Origin: Globomyces pollinis-pini
Lineage: Eukaryota > Chytridiomycota > Chytridiomycetes > Rhizophydiales > Globomycetaceae
NCBI GenBank assembly: GCA_025399215.1
Contig: MU621237.1
Location: 1-42,374 of the forward strand
Direction of reading: 5' to 3'
DNA length: 42,374 nt
The notes beneath the pieces were generated by a model. It ran no database searches. It had not been told where the DNA came from and saw only the letters and a list, made by a program, of their open reading frames with translations. The translations under genes were made by a program, and so were the position numbers. Positions 1 to 8,468 of this stretch are shown here, piece by piece; within the stretch, counting starts at the first letter, position 1; each line of letters begins with the position of its first letter.

Positions 1-615
1 AAACACGAGCAAAAGAAACAAGAGCAACAACAGAAGCATGAACAAAAGAAGCAAGTGTATCAATCTCCTCCTCCACCAGTTCATCAAGCTCCTCCTCCTC
101 CTCCACCAGTCAAACAAGCTCCACCGCCACCAGTTCATCAAGCTCCTCCACCTCCACCTCCACCTCCAGTTCATCAAGCTCCACCACCGCCACCAGTTCA
201 TCAAGCTCCACCGCCACCAGTTCATCAAGCTCCTCCACCTCCACCACCTCCACCACCAGTTCATCAAGCTCCAGTTCATCAAGCTCCTCCACCTCCAGTT
301 CATCAAGCACCTCCACCTCCACCACCAGTTCATCAAGCTCCACCACCTCCTCCACCAGTTCATCAAGCACCTCCACCTCCAGTATATCAAGCTCCTCCTG
401 TTCATCAAGCTCCTCCTCAACAGCAACCTTACCAAGCTCCTCCAGCTGTGCACCAAATGCAAATGAAAGCAGCATATAACCAAAATGCACCTGCAAACCC
501 AGCACCACCAATGGCAAACCATGCAAATCCAGTCAAATCTCTTCATGGAATCTTTGGTTCAATCAAACAAGTAGCTGAATCTAAAATCCAAAAAGTAGTT
601 AACAAATTCCATTAG
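1..615 (+). CDS. Proline-rich VHQA-repeat protein, 5-prime partial
   Basis: The frame is open from base 1 to a TAA at 613-615, giving 204 visible codons; the true start lies upstream of the window. The first 18 residues are Lys/Gln/Glu-rich. Residues of about 20-140 are a repeat of the type PPPP-VHQA with variable proline runs. The last 60 residues lose the repeat and end in a basic, possibly amphipathic helix (FGSIKQVAESKIQKVVNKFH). No catalytic domain or membrane segment is visible. Such repeats are typical of low-complexity scaffold, cell-wall or secreted proteins, but the function is unknown. The opposite-strand and other-frame open frames across the repeat are shadows of it. Confidence 0.7.
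   Translation, partial: KHEQKKQEQQQKHEQKKQVYQSPPPPVHQAPPPPPPVKQAPPPPVHQAPPPPPPPPVHQAPPPPPVHQAPPPPVHQAPPPPPPPPPVHQAPVHQAPPPPVHQAPPPPPPVHQAPPPPPPVHQAPPPPVYQAPPVHQAPPQQQPYQAPPAVHQMQMKAAYNQNAPANPAPPMANHANPVKSLHGIFGSIKQVAESKIQKVVNKFH
55..440 (+). repeat. CCA/CCT-rich coding repeat (PPPPVHQA)
   Basis: Roughly fifteen imperfect copies of a unit encoding a proline run followed by VHQA. The number of CCA/CCT codons varies between copies, while the segment GTTCATCAAGCT is almost invariant. This is an unequal-exchange or slippage-prone coding repeat inside the proline-rich gene. Confidence 0.9.
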
Positions 616-824
616 GTAGTTTAATAAATAAGAATTGTGAATATAATAAGGAGTGATTTGAATAAAATTGTTAATGAGATCCAGAGGTAATTTTCTAGTA
701 CTACTTTTGATGATATTCTTTTGTATTGAGAAGATGGTGAGCACTATCAAACTATTCATTAAGGTTCTATCTTCAATTGATTGAATTCAATTTCAAACAA
801 ATTTTTTCTTTTTCTTTTAGACTC

Positions 825-1293
825 ATGTATAGGAGATTGATTTCACAACCAAAGAGATATTTCCAAAGTGGATCCAATATAAAGGAAATTCAACCAAAGG
901 TTTACCAAATCATTCAACGGTATGTGGATTGTACCGAAAAACAAGCACATACCATTCATTTCACTAACCCATCCATCAAATTTAAAGTAAAAAAAAAGCA
1001 TTTAGTTGACAATATAGGTATTGACAGATTGTATGAATGAATTCAATTTGAAGATTAATAATACTGATTTAACTCATACATACACAGTGGAAGATTTGCT
1101 ACAATTAATAGCGAGAGGAGGTTCAAAAGAGATTTTACCAGATTTCAATCGAGTTTTGAATACTTTGAAAAGAATTGAAGCTACAGAGGGTCAAATTCCT
1201 TCCAATGTGTTACATGTGTTTAAATCTGCTAAACCAAATTATGCCAGATCCAACAAGAAACAACCAATTTTGGAAGCACAAGTTGAACAATAA
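825..1293 (+). CDS. Mitochondrial large-subunit ribosomal protein mL50
   Basis: Exons 825-986 and 1018-1293 (145 aa) are separated by a 31-nt intron in phase 0. The ATG at 825 is chosen because it is the first Met in the open frame and opens a basic, Ser/Arg-rich N-terminus (MYRRLISQPKRYF) resembling a mitochondrial presequence. Splicing brings together NPSIKFK and VLTDCMNEF, which re-creates the conserved start of the MRP-L50 family domain (slkfkvL..C...), followed by the typical TVEDLLQLI segment. mL50 is a peripheral mitoribosomal large-subunit protein. The next gene, bL35m, is also a mitoribosomal protein and lies convergently. The identification rests on remembered family motifs and is good but not certain. 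Confidence 0.75.
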
Positions 1294-1438
1294 GAATAAA
1301 TTACTATATCAAAGACGTTTTAGTTTATCTTATTTTACATTTTCAGCAAACTATTTTAAGAATGAAATTAGTTTAAAATGCACACACAAAGTAAATTGCA
1401 AGTGATTTGAAATACAGACATGATGAGCATATATTAAA

Positions 1439-1863
1439 TTATCTTCTGACTGATTTTCTTTTGTAATATGGGATAAGATGACGAAGTAAACGACTTTCTA
1501 CAGTAGTAGCCAATAAACGAACTCGTCTACGTTTCTTCTTTTCAGTAGTATTTTTACGATTTAAATGAGAACGACCACATTTTGAACGTTTAAAATGATT
1601 ATTTCCAACAATTAGCCATCTATAGTGATAAGAGAGTATCATGAATACCTTGCCAAAGCACCTTTATGATTTTTCAATTTATAATTCTTATTTTTACGTT
1701 TGGAAGCAACCTTTGTTTTACCCCAAGTAGTTCTAATATCTTTTTTTTTTGTAGCAAATGAACGTAAAGAGAGTTGACAATGAAGAGTGTTTGTAGGTAG
1801 GATGATTTTTGGTTTGTTTAGCGTTAATGCCATTCGAGAGAAGGATAGACGAAGGGCATTCAT
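1439..1863 (-). CDS. Mitochondrial ribosomal protein bL35m
   Basis: Exons 1863-1649 and 1619-1439 (131 aa) are joined across a 29-nt intron (1620-1648, phase 2). The first 45 residues are a Ser/Arg/Leu-rich presequence. The L35 core follows: KLKNHKGALARW, then FKRSKCGRSHLNRKNT and a basic tail ending LLRHLIPYYKR, matching the bacterial L35 pattern (K-hydrophobic-K-x-H-x-G-x-x-x-R, then HL and K/R-rich, ending MLPY). bL35 binds 23S rRNA in the mitochondrial large subunit. Without removing the tiny intron, the gene looks like two unrelated 70-aa frames. Confidence 0.9.
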
Positions 1864-2232
1864 GATTCAATCTTGGTTTCTTCTTTTGTGTAAAAAAGTT
1901 TTTATTCGACCTGACAAAGATTAGACTATGAAAGTGTACAGTGTAGTCTGTCGCACCTATTATTCAACTGGTCTGTCGTAAGCGAACTAGTCTGTCATTC
2001 CTTACTTAAACTTGTCCAGTGTAATTCAATTCTTTCCCAGTACTAAAGAAATCAAGCTAGAAAACAATATTTATAACCTTAATAGTTTCTGGATGAACTA
2101 TTTCTTTATATTTCTCCATCTCAAGCAGTCTTTGATTTTTCAACATTTTTGCAGTATTGAAAATTTTAAGTTCTTACAACAGCGTATAGAGTGAATTTAA
2201 ATGAATAACAGATTAAAATTATATAAACGCTG
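1864..2232. other. Intergenic spacer with a short degenerate repeat
   Basis: No coding exon could be chained here. The motif AGTCTGTC(G/A) or GGTCTGTCG occurs at three places between about 1947 and 2000. The stretch 1987-2060 has a degraded second copy at about 3563-3640, sharing TAGTCTGTCATTCCTT and a following TTTCCC..TAC-AAAGAA segment. Confidence 0.5.
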
Positions 2233-2752
2233 ATGATTATACTTGTTTTGACTGGTTTATCGGGTTTTCATAATACCATACGCAGTTTCTTCGAGAGAAA
2301 TGAATATACGAGAACCCAACACAAACTGTAACCATTTATAATCGAACGAAATCATCAGAATACGGTTAATAGCAGTTTGACTCGTGCAGTTGATAATTTG
2401 ATCTGGCACGTTGGAATAAAAGAATTGGATGATGGTGGAGGTTTGTTAGATTTCATTTTAGGTGTATGGTTCAGAGAAGGCCTTTCATTGATTTCTTTAT
2501 TGGTGGGACCTTGGGCTTATGGACTTGCCGGAAATGTGAACAGGAAGACTTTTTTTGGACTTGGATCAATTATATTCTATTTTTGAAAAGATTCTACGTA
2601 TCATGTCAAGAGAGTATTTGGCTACGTATGTAGTTTTCATTGGTGATAAGTTTGATGGTAACTCCGAATTTATAAACTATATAAATTCTCCTACGCTGAA
2701 TAAGAATTTAGTTAGCATACAAAAGCTTGCTTCCAGAGGGTCGAATCAATGA
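2233..2752 (+). pseudogene. Unrecognised gene with apparent frameshift at a T7 run
   Basis: Exon 1 is 2233-2327, starting with ATG (MIILVLTGLSGFHNTI). A 45-nt intron (2328-2372, phase 2) joins it to a frame that runs through WHVGIKELDDGGGLLDF and VGPWAYGLAGNVNRKT, then leaves frame at the seven-T run 2550-2556. Reading with one T fewer continues as LDLDQLYSIFEKIL and on to the stop at 2752. The break may be a real mutation, a base-call or assembly error in the homopolymer, or an 82-nt intron (2462-2543) that would remove the GC-richer central part; I prefer an indel. No family is recognised. The composition and continuity suggest a globular protein of about 155 residues. Confidence 0.45.
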
Positions 2753-2843
2753 GCTTAAATTAAACGCATCTTTCATAATGACAACCCTGGTTTTATAATT
2801 CGTTTTTTATTGCTGTTCCCAATTTTTTCTTGTTTTAATTCCA

Positions 2844-3320
2844 ATGAAATCTACAAACGTTGGTGTTTATGCCAAGATCGGAGCGTTGTTATTCGTAATT
2901 TGGCACATTTGGGTTGCCTACGCTGCCATTGAGGAAAAGCTTCAACATGGAAACTTGTGGAAAATGTTTATCGGAGGTGAATTAGTCCCATTTGCTTTGT
3001 TCAACCACGCTAAAGATGAGGTTACTGTATACGCTCATGAACAATTGTTACTTAACTTTGCACTTAATGTTGGTGGTTATGGTGTACTCGGACTCTTTGT
3101 AGCTTATAAAATCTGGACTGAAGGATCCTGGTTCGCGTATGCTATTGGGGTGATATGCATAGGAATAGCTGATCTTGCCTTTTTGCTATTAATGGTTTAC
3201 CCGGGAAAGGTGATAGAGATGAAATTTGAAGTACTCTTAGGACCTATTATTTGGTTTTTGGCCATTTTAATTACTCCATTCGGACTTTTTAAAGATGATG
3301 GTGTGAAAAAAAGACAGTAG
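2844..3320 (+). CDS. Four-TM small integral membrane protein
   Basis: A single uninterrupted frame of 158 aa from ATG 2844 to TAG 3320. Four hydrophobic helices lie at about residues 10-28, 73-90, 97-118 and 128-147, with a loop containing GGELVPFALFNHAKDE and a conserved-looking HEQLLLNFALNVGGYG. The C-terminus is short and basic (KKRQ). No family is recognised with certainty; the arrangement resembles 4-TM proteins of about 150 aa common in bacteria. The absence of introns contrasts with most neighbours, but several clearly eukaryotic genes here are intronless too, so transfer is only a possibility. Confidence 0.7.
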   Translation: MKSTNVGVYAKIGALLFVIWHIWVAYAAIEEKLQHGNLWKMFIGGELVPFALFNHAKDEVTVYAHEQLLLNFALNVGGYGVLGLFVAYKIWTEGSWFAYAIGVICIGIADLAFLLLMVYPGKVIEMKFEVLLGPIIWFLAILITPFGLFKDDGVKKRQ

Positions 3321-3704
3321 GTAATACAATTCTAATAAAACGATTACTGGTAATTTGATATTGGATCCTTAATTTTCTGTTCTATTTAATTCCATTTATT
3401 CGATAATGCTGCACAATCAATCACAAATATCTGAACCATTCGATTCCAAACCTTCATTTAGGTAATGTACTGTGACTCTGCTTCATCCTATAAATAAGAG
3501 TTTATCAAAACCCATTGATGCGAGAGTATTGAATCCAAATAGTGACTATCAAAGACATTCATTAGTCTGTCATTCCTTTTACTTTAAATTCCTTTCCCTT
3601 TACCAAAGAAGTCATGGAATGAAATGTATAGTTTCTAGACTTAAAACGTTTGTAAGAGGCAAATTGTGGTGTTCAACTCCAATTAATTTTAACCTTTTTA
3701 CAGC
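3321..3704. other. Spacer and likely 5-prime leader of the FTS-like gene
   Basis: No supported exon. A pyrimidine-rich tract ending TTTTTACAG at about 3694-3703 lies directly before the ATG at 3705 and could be the 3-prime end of a leader intron. The section 3563-3640 is a degenerate copy of a sequence at about 1987-2060. Confidence 0.4.
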
Positions 3705-5882
3705 ATGGATAATACTTGGATACATAAACGATTCGATTCAGGTTATTCGGAAACTCTATTGGAAAATGAGGATTTGATTCAAGCTAGAATACTGCATATA
3801 AACAACAATTCAGTCTCTTACAATCATTTACCTTTTAATCAACAGATAATATTATTCGAATACCTGTCCTTGCCAAAGTTTGTTCCTGATGGAATTTATG
3901 TTTTACCTATCTTGGACTATTGCTATATTTGGAATGCTGTTGTTTTTATTCATTGTATGTATTCAATTCATGCTTTTTATCAAATAGATGGTCCTTATGC
4001 AGGTGCAATATTCAGATTCACTATTGAAATGTCCAATAGTTATCCTTTTACTATCCCTATTGTCCGTTTCAAAACACCATTAAATCATCCTTTGGTGGAT
4101 CCATTGACAGGTCAGTTGGACACAGATTTGGATTTTCCAAATTGGTCTCCTTTGTCATTTATTGCGGATATATTAGTATTTGTAAAGAATGTATTGGAAT
4201 TGGATACGTATCAATTGTATATACACAATTATTTGGATTTGTACGTATCTTACTCTTACTGTTTATTACATTATTTTGCACCAATTTACAACTTGGCTTA
4301 AACTGTATTAACTCTTTTGTAGAAAAATTTCAAATCCAAACTATTCAAAGTCAAAAAATCACCACCAAATGAAGATGTAAAGGAAATTCGCTAATGTTTT
4401 TAGGTATATAAAAGATTACAATCAATTTGTAAATGACTGTACGCAGATTGTCACCAATTCCTACTTATACATGTAAAAATGTAACCATACTCTCATAATA
4501 GGTATGAGGACCAAGATTCGAATATTGTATTCACACCGTGGGATTTGGATTGCCATGTCCCACTACTACGTAAAGTATTGAATAATGATGGTGTATATGA
4601 ATGTTTACAAGTGGTGAAATCGGAAGATGATGGAATTGAATTGCAAAATGATGTCTATGAGAATGTTTCTTCATCAATATTTGGTCTTTCAAGGTTATTC
4701 AAACCAACGGAAATAGAACCAACTGTGAATCATGAGCCACTTAGTCCCGGTTCTTTCAACTTTTCCAATTTGATGTCTATATCTAGTTTAACTGCTACTT
4801 TTCAATCTTTATTACCGACTGCTGATCTTTTAGATGATTCCACACCAGATTTAAGTCTGAACGATGTGTCTGAAGATTTTGAAGATGCTAATTCATCAAC
4901 ATGTGATGTAACTAACGATGAAATTCAATCTTCCGCAATATCTAGTGTGCGCGAGAGTATTCAAGTATCACCTAATGTGTCGTTTTGTTCATTGGAAAAA
5001 TTGGAGACAAGTGTTTCACCAAATACAGTGACTGATATTGATATGAATTCGGATTTAAAGAAAGATTTTTCGAAAGAACATTTCGTTACTAATTCTGACG
5101 AATGCAAAGATGCGTATGAAATCGAAACCAGCTCTCATAGCACTGAGACAAGTAACCAAAAAAATCAAATCAGGAAACAAACAACAAATAATATCCAGAG
5201 CAATTCAACTTCTGCCCAAGAAAAAAGTGAATCAAACAAAATTGAATTCGTCAGTAAACCAAATTCTATTCAAGAAAAAATCAAGAAAATGAATAAAAAG
5301 ATTGAAGATATGAATATCTCAAAAGAAACTACAATTTCCACCAAATCGGTTACTGCCAGAGTCTTCAAAACGAATCCCTTAATTCAGCAAGCACTTTATG
5401 GTATCCAAAATCTTCTGAACAATAACCCACAACTCACTCTACTTGAACTCACACAAATCCAACTCTCTCCTACACAGCTATCAACGTTATCTACCGGAAT
5501 TCAACATTCCGTTTATTTAAACAAACTTATACTCAACCAAATCCCACTCTCATCGGAATTCATCCAATCTCTCTGCACTAGTATCAAAACATCCTCGTTA
5601 AGATCTCTTCATCTTCAACAAACTGGGTTACAAACTCAACATCTCAAATACTTTGTTAAAACCATTCAATATCAAATCCCACATTTCAACGAACTGATCA
5701 TCCAACATCCACACTCATTACCTGTTGAACTTGAGATCTCATTCATCAATGCCTTGGTTGATAATTACCATCTGCTCAAATGGTCTGGGTTGAATTGGTC
5801 TTTGGTGTATTATGTACAGTTGGAACAATTACTGCTTCGGAATCATGATTATCGTAATTCGCGTGGGATATTCAAAGATTGA
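3705..5882 (+). CDS. FTS/AKTIP-like UEV protein with leucine-rich C-terminal extension
   Basis: Exons 3705-3954, 3988-4240, 4323-4376, 4404-4472 and 4502-5882 keep one frame (668 aa); introns are 33, 82, 27 and 29 nt. Residues of about 55-150 match the AKTIP (FTS) UEV domain: PDGIYVLP, GAIFRFTIEM, then HPLVDPLTGQLD, as in the human HPLVDP..G.LD. There is no catalytic Cys, as expected for an E2 variant. The family-typical C-terminal PW..D.H motif appears as FTPWDLDCHVPLLRK after the last splice. FTS joins Hook and FHIP to connect cargo to dynein. The frame then continues through about 280 Ser/Asn/Lys-rich residues into roughly 165 residues of leucine-rich repeat-like sequence resembling the tropomodulin C-terminal type. 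The 82-nt intron has alternative donors (4208, 4217); its exact start is uncertain. Confidence 0.75.
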
Positions 5883-6130
5883 ATTTTGTAGCTTTTTGTG
5901 GAAAGTTCATATTGCATATTGTTTAATTGATATTTATTTATATTCAGCATTTTTGATGGATGTGGTTTAAGGGTATTAATGTATTATTGTTTATTAATTA
6001 CTATTCGCTGTTATTACAATATGATTATACTGAAGGCATAATCATTTACAAAAATAAATTTTTTATATAGTTTTTCAGTTGGAAGATAAAGTTAGGTTTT
6101 GTGTTTTGCAGGTGTGTCCATTTTGAAATA

Positions 6131-6796
6131 TTAATTTGATTCTTTGTTACCCTGTTTAGAGACGTCTAAAATACTAATGTCCTGTTGCAAATGCTTGGAA
6201 TCTATATGAATCATATCTCTTTCTGGGTTGGTAGAATGGCTATCAATATTGGTTTCCAAAGTGTTCTGTGGATCATCATTGCTTCCCAAATATGAATTAC
6301 TTGAATTATTCATATCATTTGTGTAATTATTTTGAGGTCTATGAAGATGGTTGTTGGTTTGACTACACATGCTATTTTCGTGCAAAGTCTTTTGAGAGTC
6401 GATAATATCCTTCTTGTCCAAAGTATTGAGAAACTCAATGTAAGAGTTTACATTGATATTAGAAGATATAGCTGTACAATCAATCATTTTGGTGGGAGGA
6501 TTTAGATTATGTAACGATAAAAAATGTGAAGGTAAATCAATATCGACCGGCAAATCAAGTGGTGAATCATCTATAGGAAAAGCCTGCAAAACATCATTGA
6601 GAGACTGTTCCAATTGGGAATTCTTTAGATTTAAATCACGTAACGCAAGGTTTAAATCATTTAATTGAGATTCTTGTTTGAATAATTTAGTTTTCAAGTC
6701 TTCAATATCGGTTTCCAACAATATCTGATCGTTTTCCAGTTTAGCGACTTTTGAATGAGTATTTGAAATGGCAGGTTGATGATGTTTAGGATGCAT
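6131..6796 (-). CDS. Coiled-coil protein, unknown
   Basis: 221 aa, intronless, starting at ATG 6796; the open frame extends 16 codons upstream but without ATG. Residues of about 15-75 form a Leu/Ile/Asn heptad coiled coil (LENDQILLETDIEDL onward) with no basic region before it, so it is not an evident bZIP. The remainder is Asn/Ser/Asp/His-rich and probably disordered. No family is recognised. It converges with the FTS-like gene, with about 250 bp between the stops, and diverges from the capping protein gene. Confidence 0.6.
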   Translation of the reverse strand: MHPKHHQPAISNTHSKVAKLENDQILLETDIEDLKTKLFKQESQLNDLNLALRDLNLKNSQLEQSLNDVLQAFPIDDSPLDLPVDIDLPSHFLSLHNLNPPTKMIDCTAISSNINVNSYIEFLNTLDKKDIIDSQKTLHENSMCSQTNNHLHRPQNNYTNDMNNSSNSYLGSNDDPQNTLETNIDSHSTNPERDMIHIDSKHLQQDISILDVSKQGNKESN

Positions 6797-7220
6797 TTGA
6801 TAGTGTATTATATAAGGAAATACAGATATAATATCAGTTACCAAAATGAATAATTAGGACCAAAAAATATGGAGTCAGTATTTATAGGGGTGAATTGTAG
6901 TGGAAGCTGCTAGAGTCATATCATGAAAAAAACGTCAAAAATTGTATTGATGAATCACAATGAGGACACAGAACGAGATTAGAATCAACTACCAATTACC
7001 AGTTCTTTGTAGTAGTTACTGGTAATTTGTAGGTTTTATTGGTTGTAGTTACTGTAGTAGAGGCATACTTGTTGCTGTTGGAATTGGTTTTAATTAGCAG
7101 TATTACTATAACCTACCACTAATATATAAATATACTGGATCACATCATTGCTATCTTAATAATTAGTATTCTTTCTGCCGTTCACTCCTTGTTCGTGTCT
7201 CCCTTTCTTTTGCTTTTTTC
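6797..7220. promoter_or_regulatory. Divergent promoter region, coiled-coil protein / capping protein beta
   Basis: A 424-bp spacer between two divergent starts. The part nearest the capping gene is pyrimidine-rich (7170-7218), typical of a leader. Around 7000-7085 there are repeated TACTGGTAATT / GTAGTTACT elements (about 7010-7060). No TATA box can be assigned with confidence. Confidence 0.4.
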
Positions 7221-8333
7221 ATGGCTGATCCTTTAGACTGCGCACTCGATTTACTGAGAAGATTACCTCCAACTAAAACTAAACTCAACTTGAATAAATT
7301 ATGCTCTTTACGTCCCGATCTACAAGATGACTTGCTCTCTTCCGTTGATCATCAACTACAAGTTGCTAAATGTTCTGCCACTGGTAAAGACTTTTTACTC
7401 TGTGATTATAATCGTGACGGTGAATCTTATAGGTAGATATCGTTTATTAAACATTATTAGGTTACTAGTGATGCATCTAATACTATCATAGGTTCGTGTT
7501 TTCTTACTAACCTGAAGGTATCTATTGATTCTTATTCATTCAGATCTCCTTGGAGTGGTGAATTTCAACCTAAAACTGATGGTGTTAAACCTAGTCCTCA
7601 ATTGGCCCAATTGGAAAAACAAGCCAATGATGCATTTGAAACTTACAGAGAATTGTATGACCCTTGTTCTTATCTTAGGTATTTTGGCGGTGGTGTGTCC
7701 TCTGTTTACCTTTGGGATTTAGATGAGGGGTTTGCTGGTGTTGTTTTAATTAAAAATGGTTTGTCCCTTCTTTTAATTAATCTCTAGTCAATTCTCAAGG
7801 TAATAACTAGCTACTATTAACTCGCAAGGTATAGTTAATTTAAATCTTATTTGAAAGGTACACCGGATCATAAATAATACTCTAGGTACGGATGAATTCG
7901 AAATTAATGGAAAGGTTCACAATCTGGTTCATGGGACTCGATCCATGTCATTGAAGTAAATCCAACAAAAAAATCAGCAACATACAAAACAACATCATCT
8001 ATCATTCTTCAAGTAGTCACTCCAACATCATCAACACCAAAAGTTGATCTCGCTGGTTCTTTAACCCGTCAAGTATCTAAACAACCAAACTAATTGCAGG
8101 CTGAAATGGAATTCCCCCTCGATGATTACACATCTCATGTTCATAACATTGGTCGATTAGTAGAAGAAATGGAAAACAAGATGCGAAGTAGTATTGAACA
8201 AGTTTATTTTGGCAAAACAAAAGATATATTGAATGATTTACGATCTTTGAATGATTTGAAGGTGGTAAAGAACCAAGCAGGAATTACTGCCCAATTGTTA
8301 GGGAAATTAAATGAACGTGGTCAGAAGAGTTAA
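7221..8333 (+). CDS. CAP2: F-actin-capping protein subunit beta
   Basis: Exons 7221-7432, 7544-7758, 7915-8072 and 8100-8333 give 272 aa. Family landmarks are clear after splicing: [13 protein letters not shown] at the start, [16 protein letters not shown] across intron 1, [18 protein letters not shown] before intron 2, [11 protein letters not shown] after it, and SLTRQ spliced to [20 protein letters not shown], then YFGKTKDIL. The beta subunit pairs with alpha and blocks actin barbed ends in cortical actin patches. Introns 1 and 2 are 111 and 156 nt, far longer than the local norm, and each divides completely into consecutive GT...AG units (separate entries). Intron 3 is 27 nt. Length agrees with the family (about 270-290 aa). 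Confidence 0.93.
7433..7543 (+). other. Intron 1 of capping beta: four tandem GT...AG units
   Basis: This 111-nt intron tiles without remainder into 7433-7460 (28), 7461-7491 (31), 7492-7517 (26) and 7518-7543 (26). Every unit starts GT and ends AG, with AG|GT at each junction. Each has a branch-point-like A-rich motif near its end: TTAAAC, CTAATAC, a perfect TACTAAC in unit 3, and TTGATT in unit 4. Removing one unit leaves the next GT directly at the exon edge, so the stack could be spliced stepwise as zero-length exons or removed as a single intron. Confidence 0.75.
7759..7914 (+). other. Intron 2 of capping beta: five tandem GT...AG units
   Basis: This 156-nt intron tiles into 7759-7799 (41, with an alternative AG at 7787 giving 29), 7800-7828 (29), 7829-7857 (29), 7858-7885 (28) and 7886-7914 (29). 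Each unit begins GTA or GTT and ends AAG or TAG, with AG|GT junctions at 7800, 7829, 7858 and 7886. The downstream exon also begins GT. The units are not alike in sequence, so they are not a recent simple tandem duplication. Phase 1 is restored exactly at AAT-G|GT-TCA, giving the conserved residues before WDSIHV. Confidence 0.75.
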
Positions 8334-8468
8334 ATATATTTCTTTTTTGATTTCTTCAATTGGTTGCTTGTTGTAAGTCCAACAGTTGTGTTTAAATGTG
8401 TAAAATTCATCTCCCAAAGTTGTTTGATAAAAAATACCAAGAAACAATTCAGTTAAAAAAAATTGGGA

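Noticed and set aside
110..526. Minus-strand Glu/Leu/Val-rich frame opposite the proline repeat
   Set aside because: It is the complement of the PPPPVHQA repeat and has only the composition that the repeat imposes.
2240..2330. Stem formed by GGGTTTTC and GAGAACCC with an inner TTTCT/AGAAA hairpin
   Set aside because: It falls inside the likely first exon of the frameshifted gene and has one mismatch; no RNA gene is supported.
3472..3777. 101-codon plus frame before the FTS-like gene
   Set aside because: No ATG start and no coherent pattern; it overlaps the true FTS-like start in another frame.
4241..4322. Reading the 82-nt FTS-like intron as tandem units
   Set aside because: It has no internal AG before the final TGTAG, so it cannot be split into GT...AG units.
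4323..4388. Frame reading KNFKSKLFKVKKSPPNED in the FTS-like gene
   Set aside because: It resembles part of the AKTIP C-terminal region, but no donor gives a phase that connects it to the next, well-supported exon (YIKDYNQF); the alternative frame satisfies all junctions.
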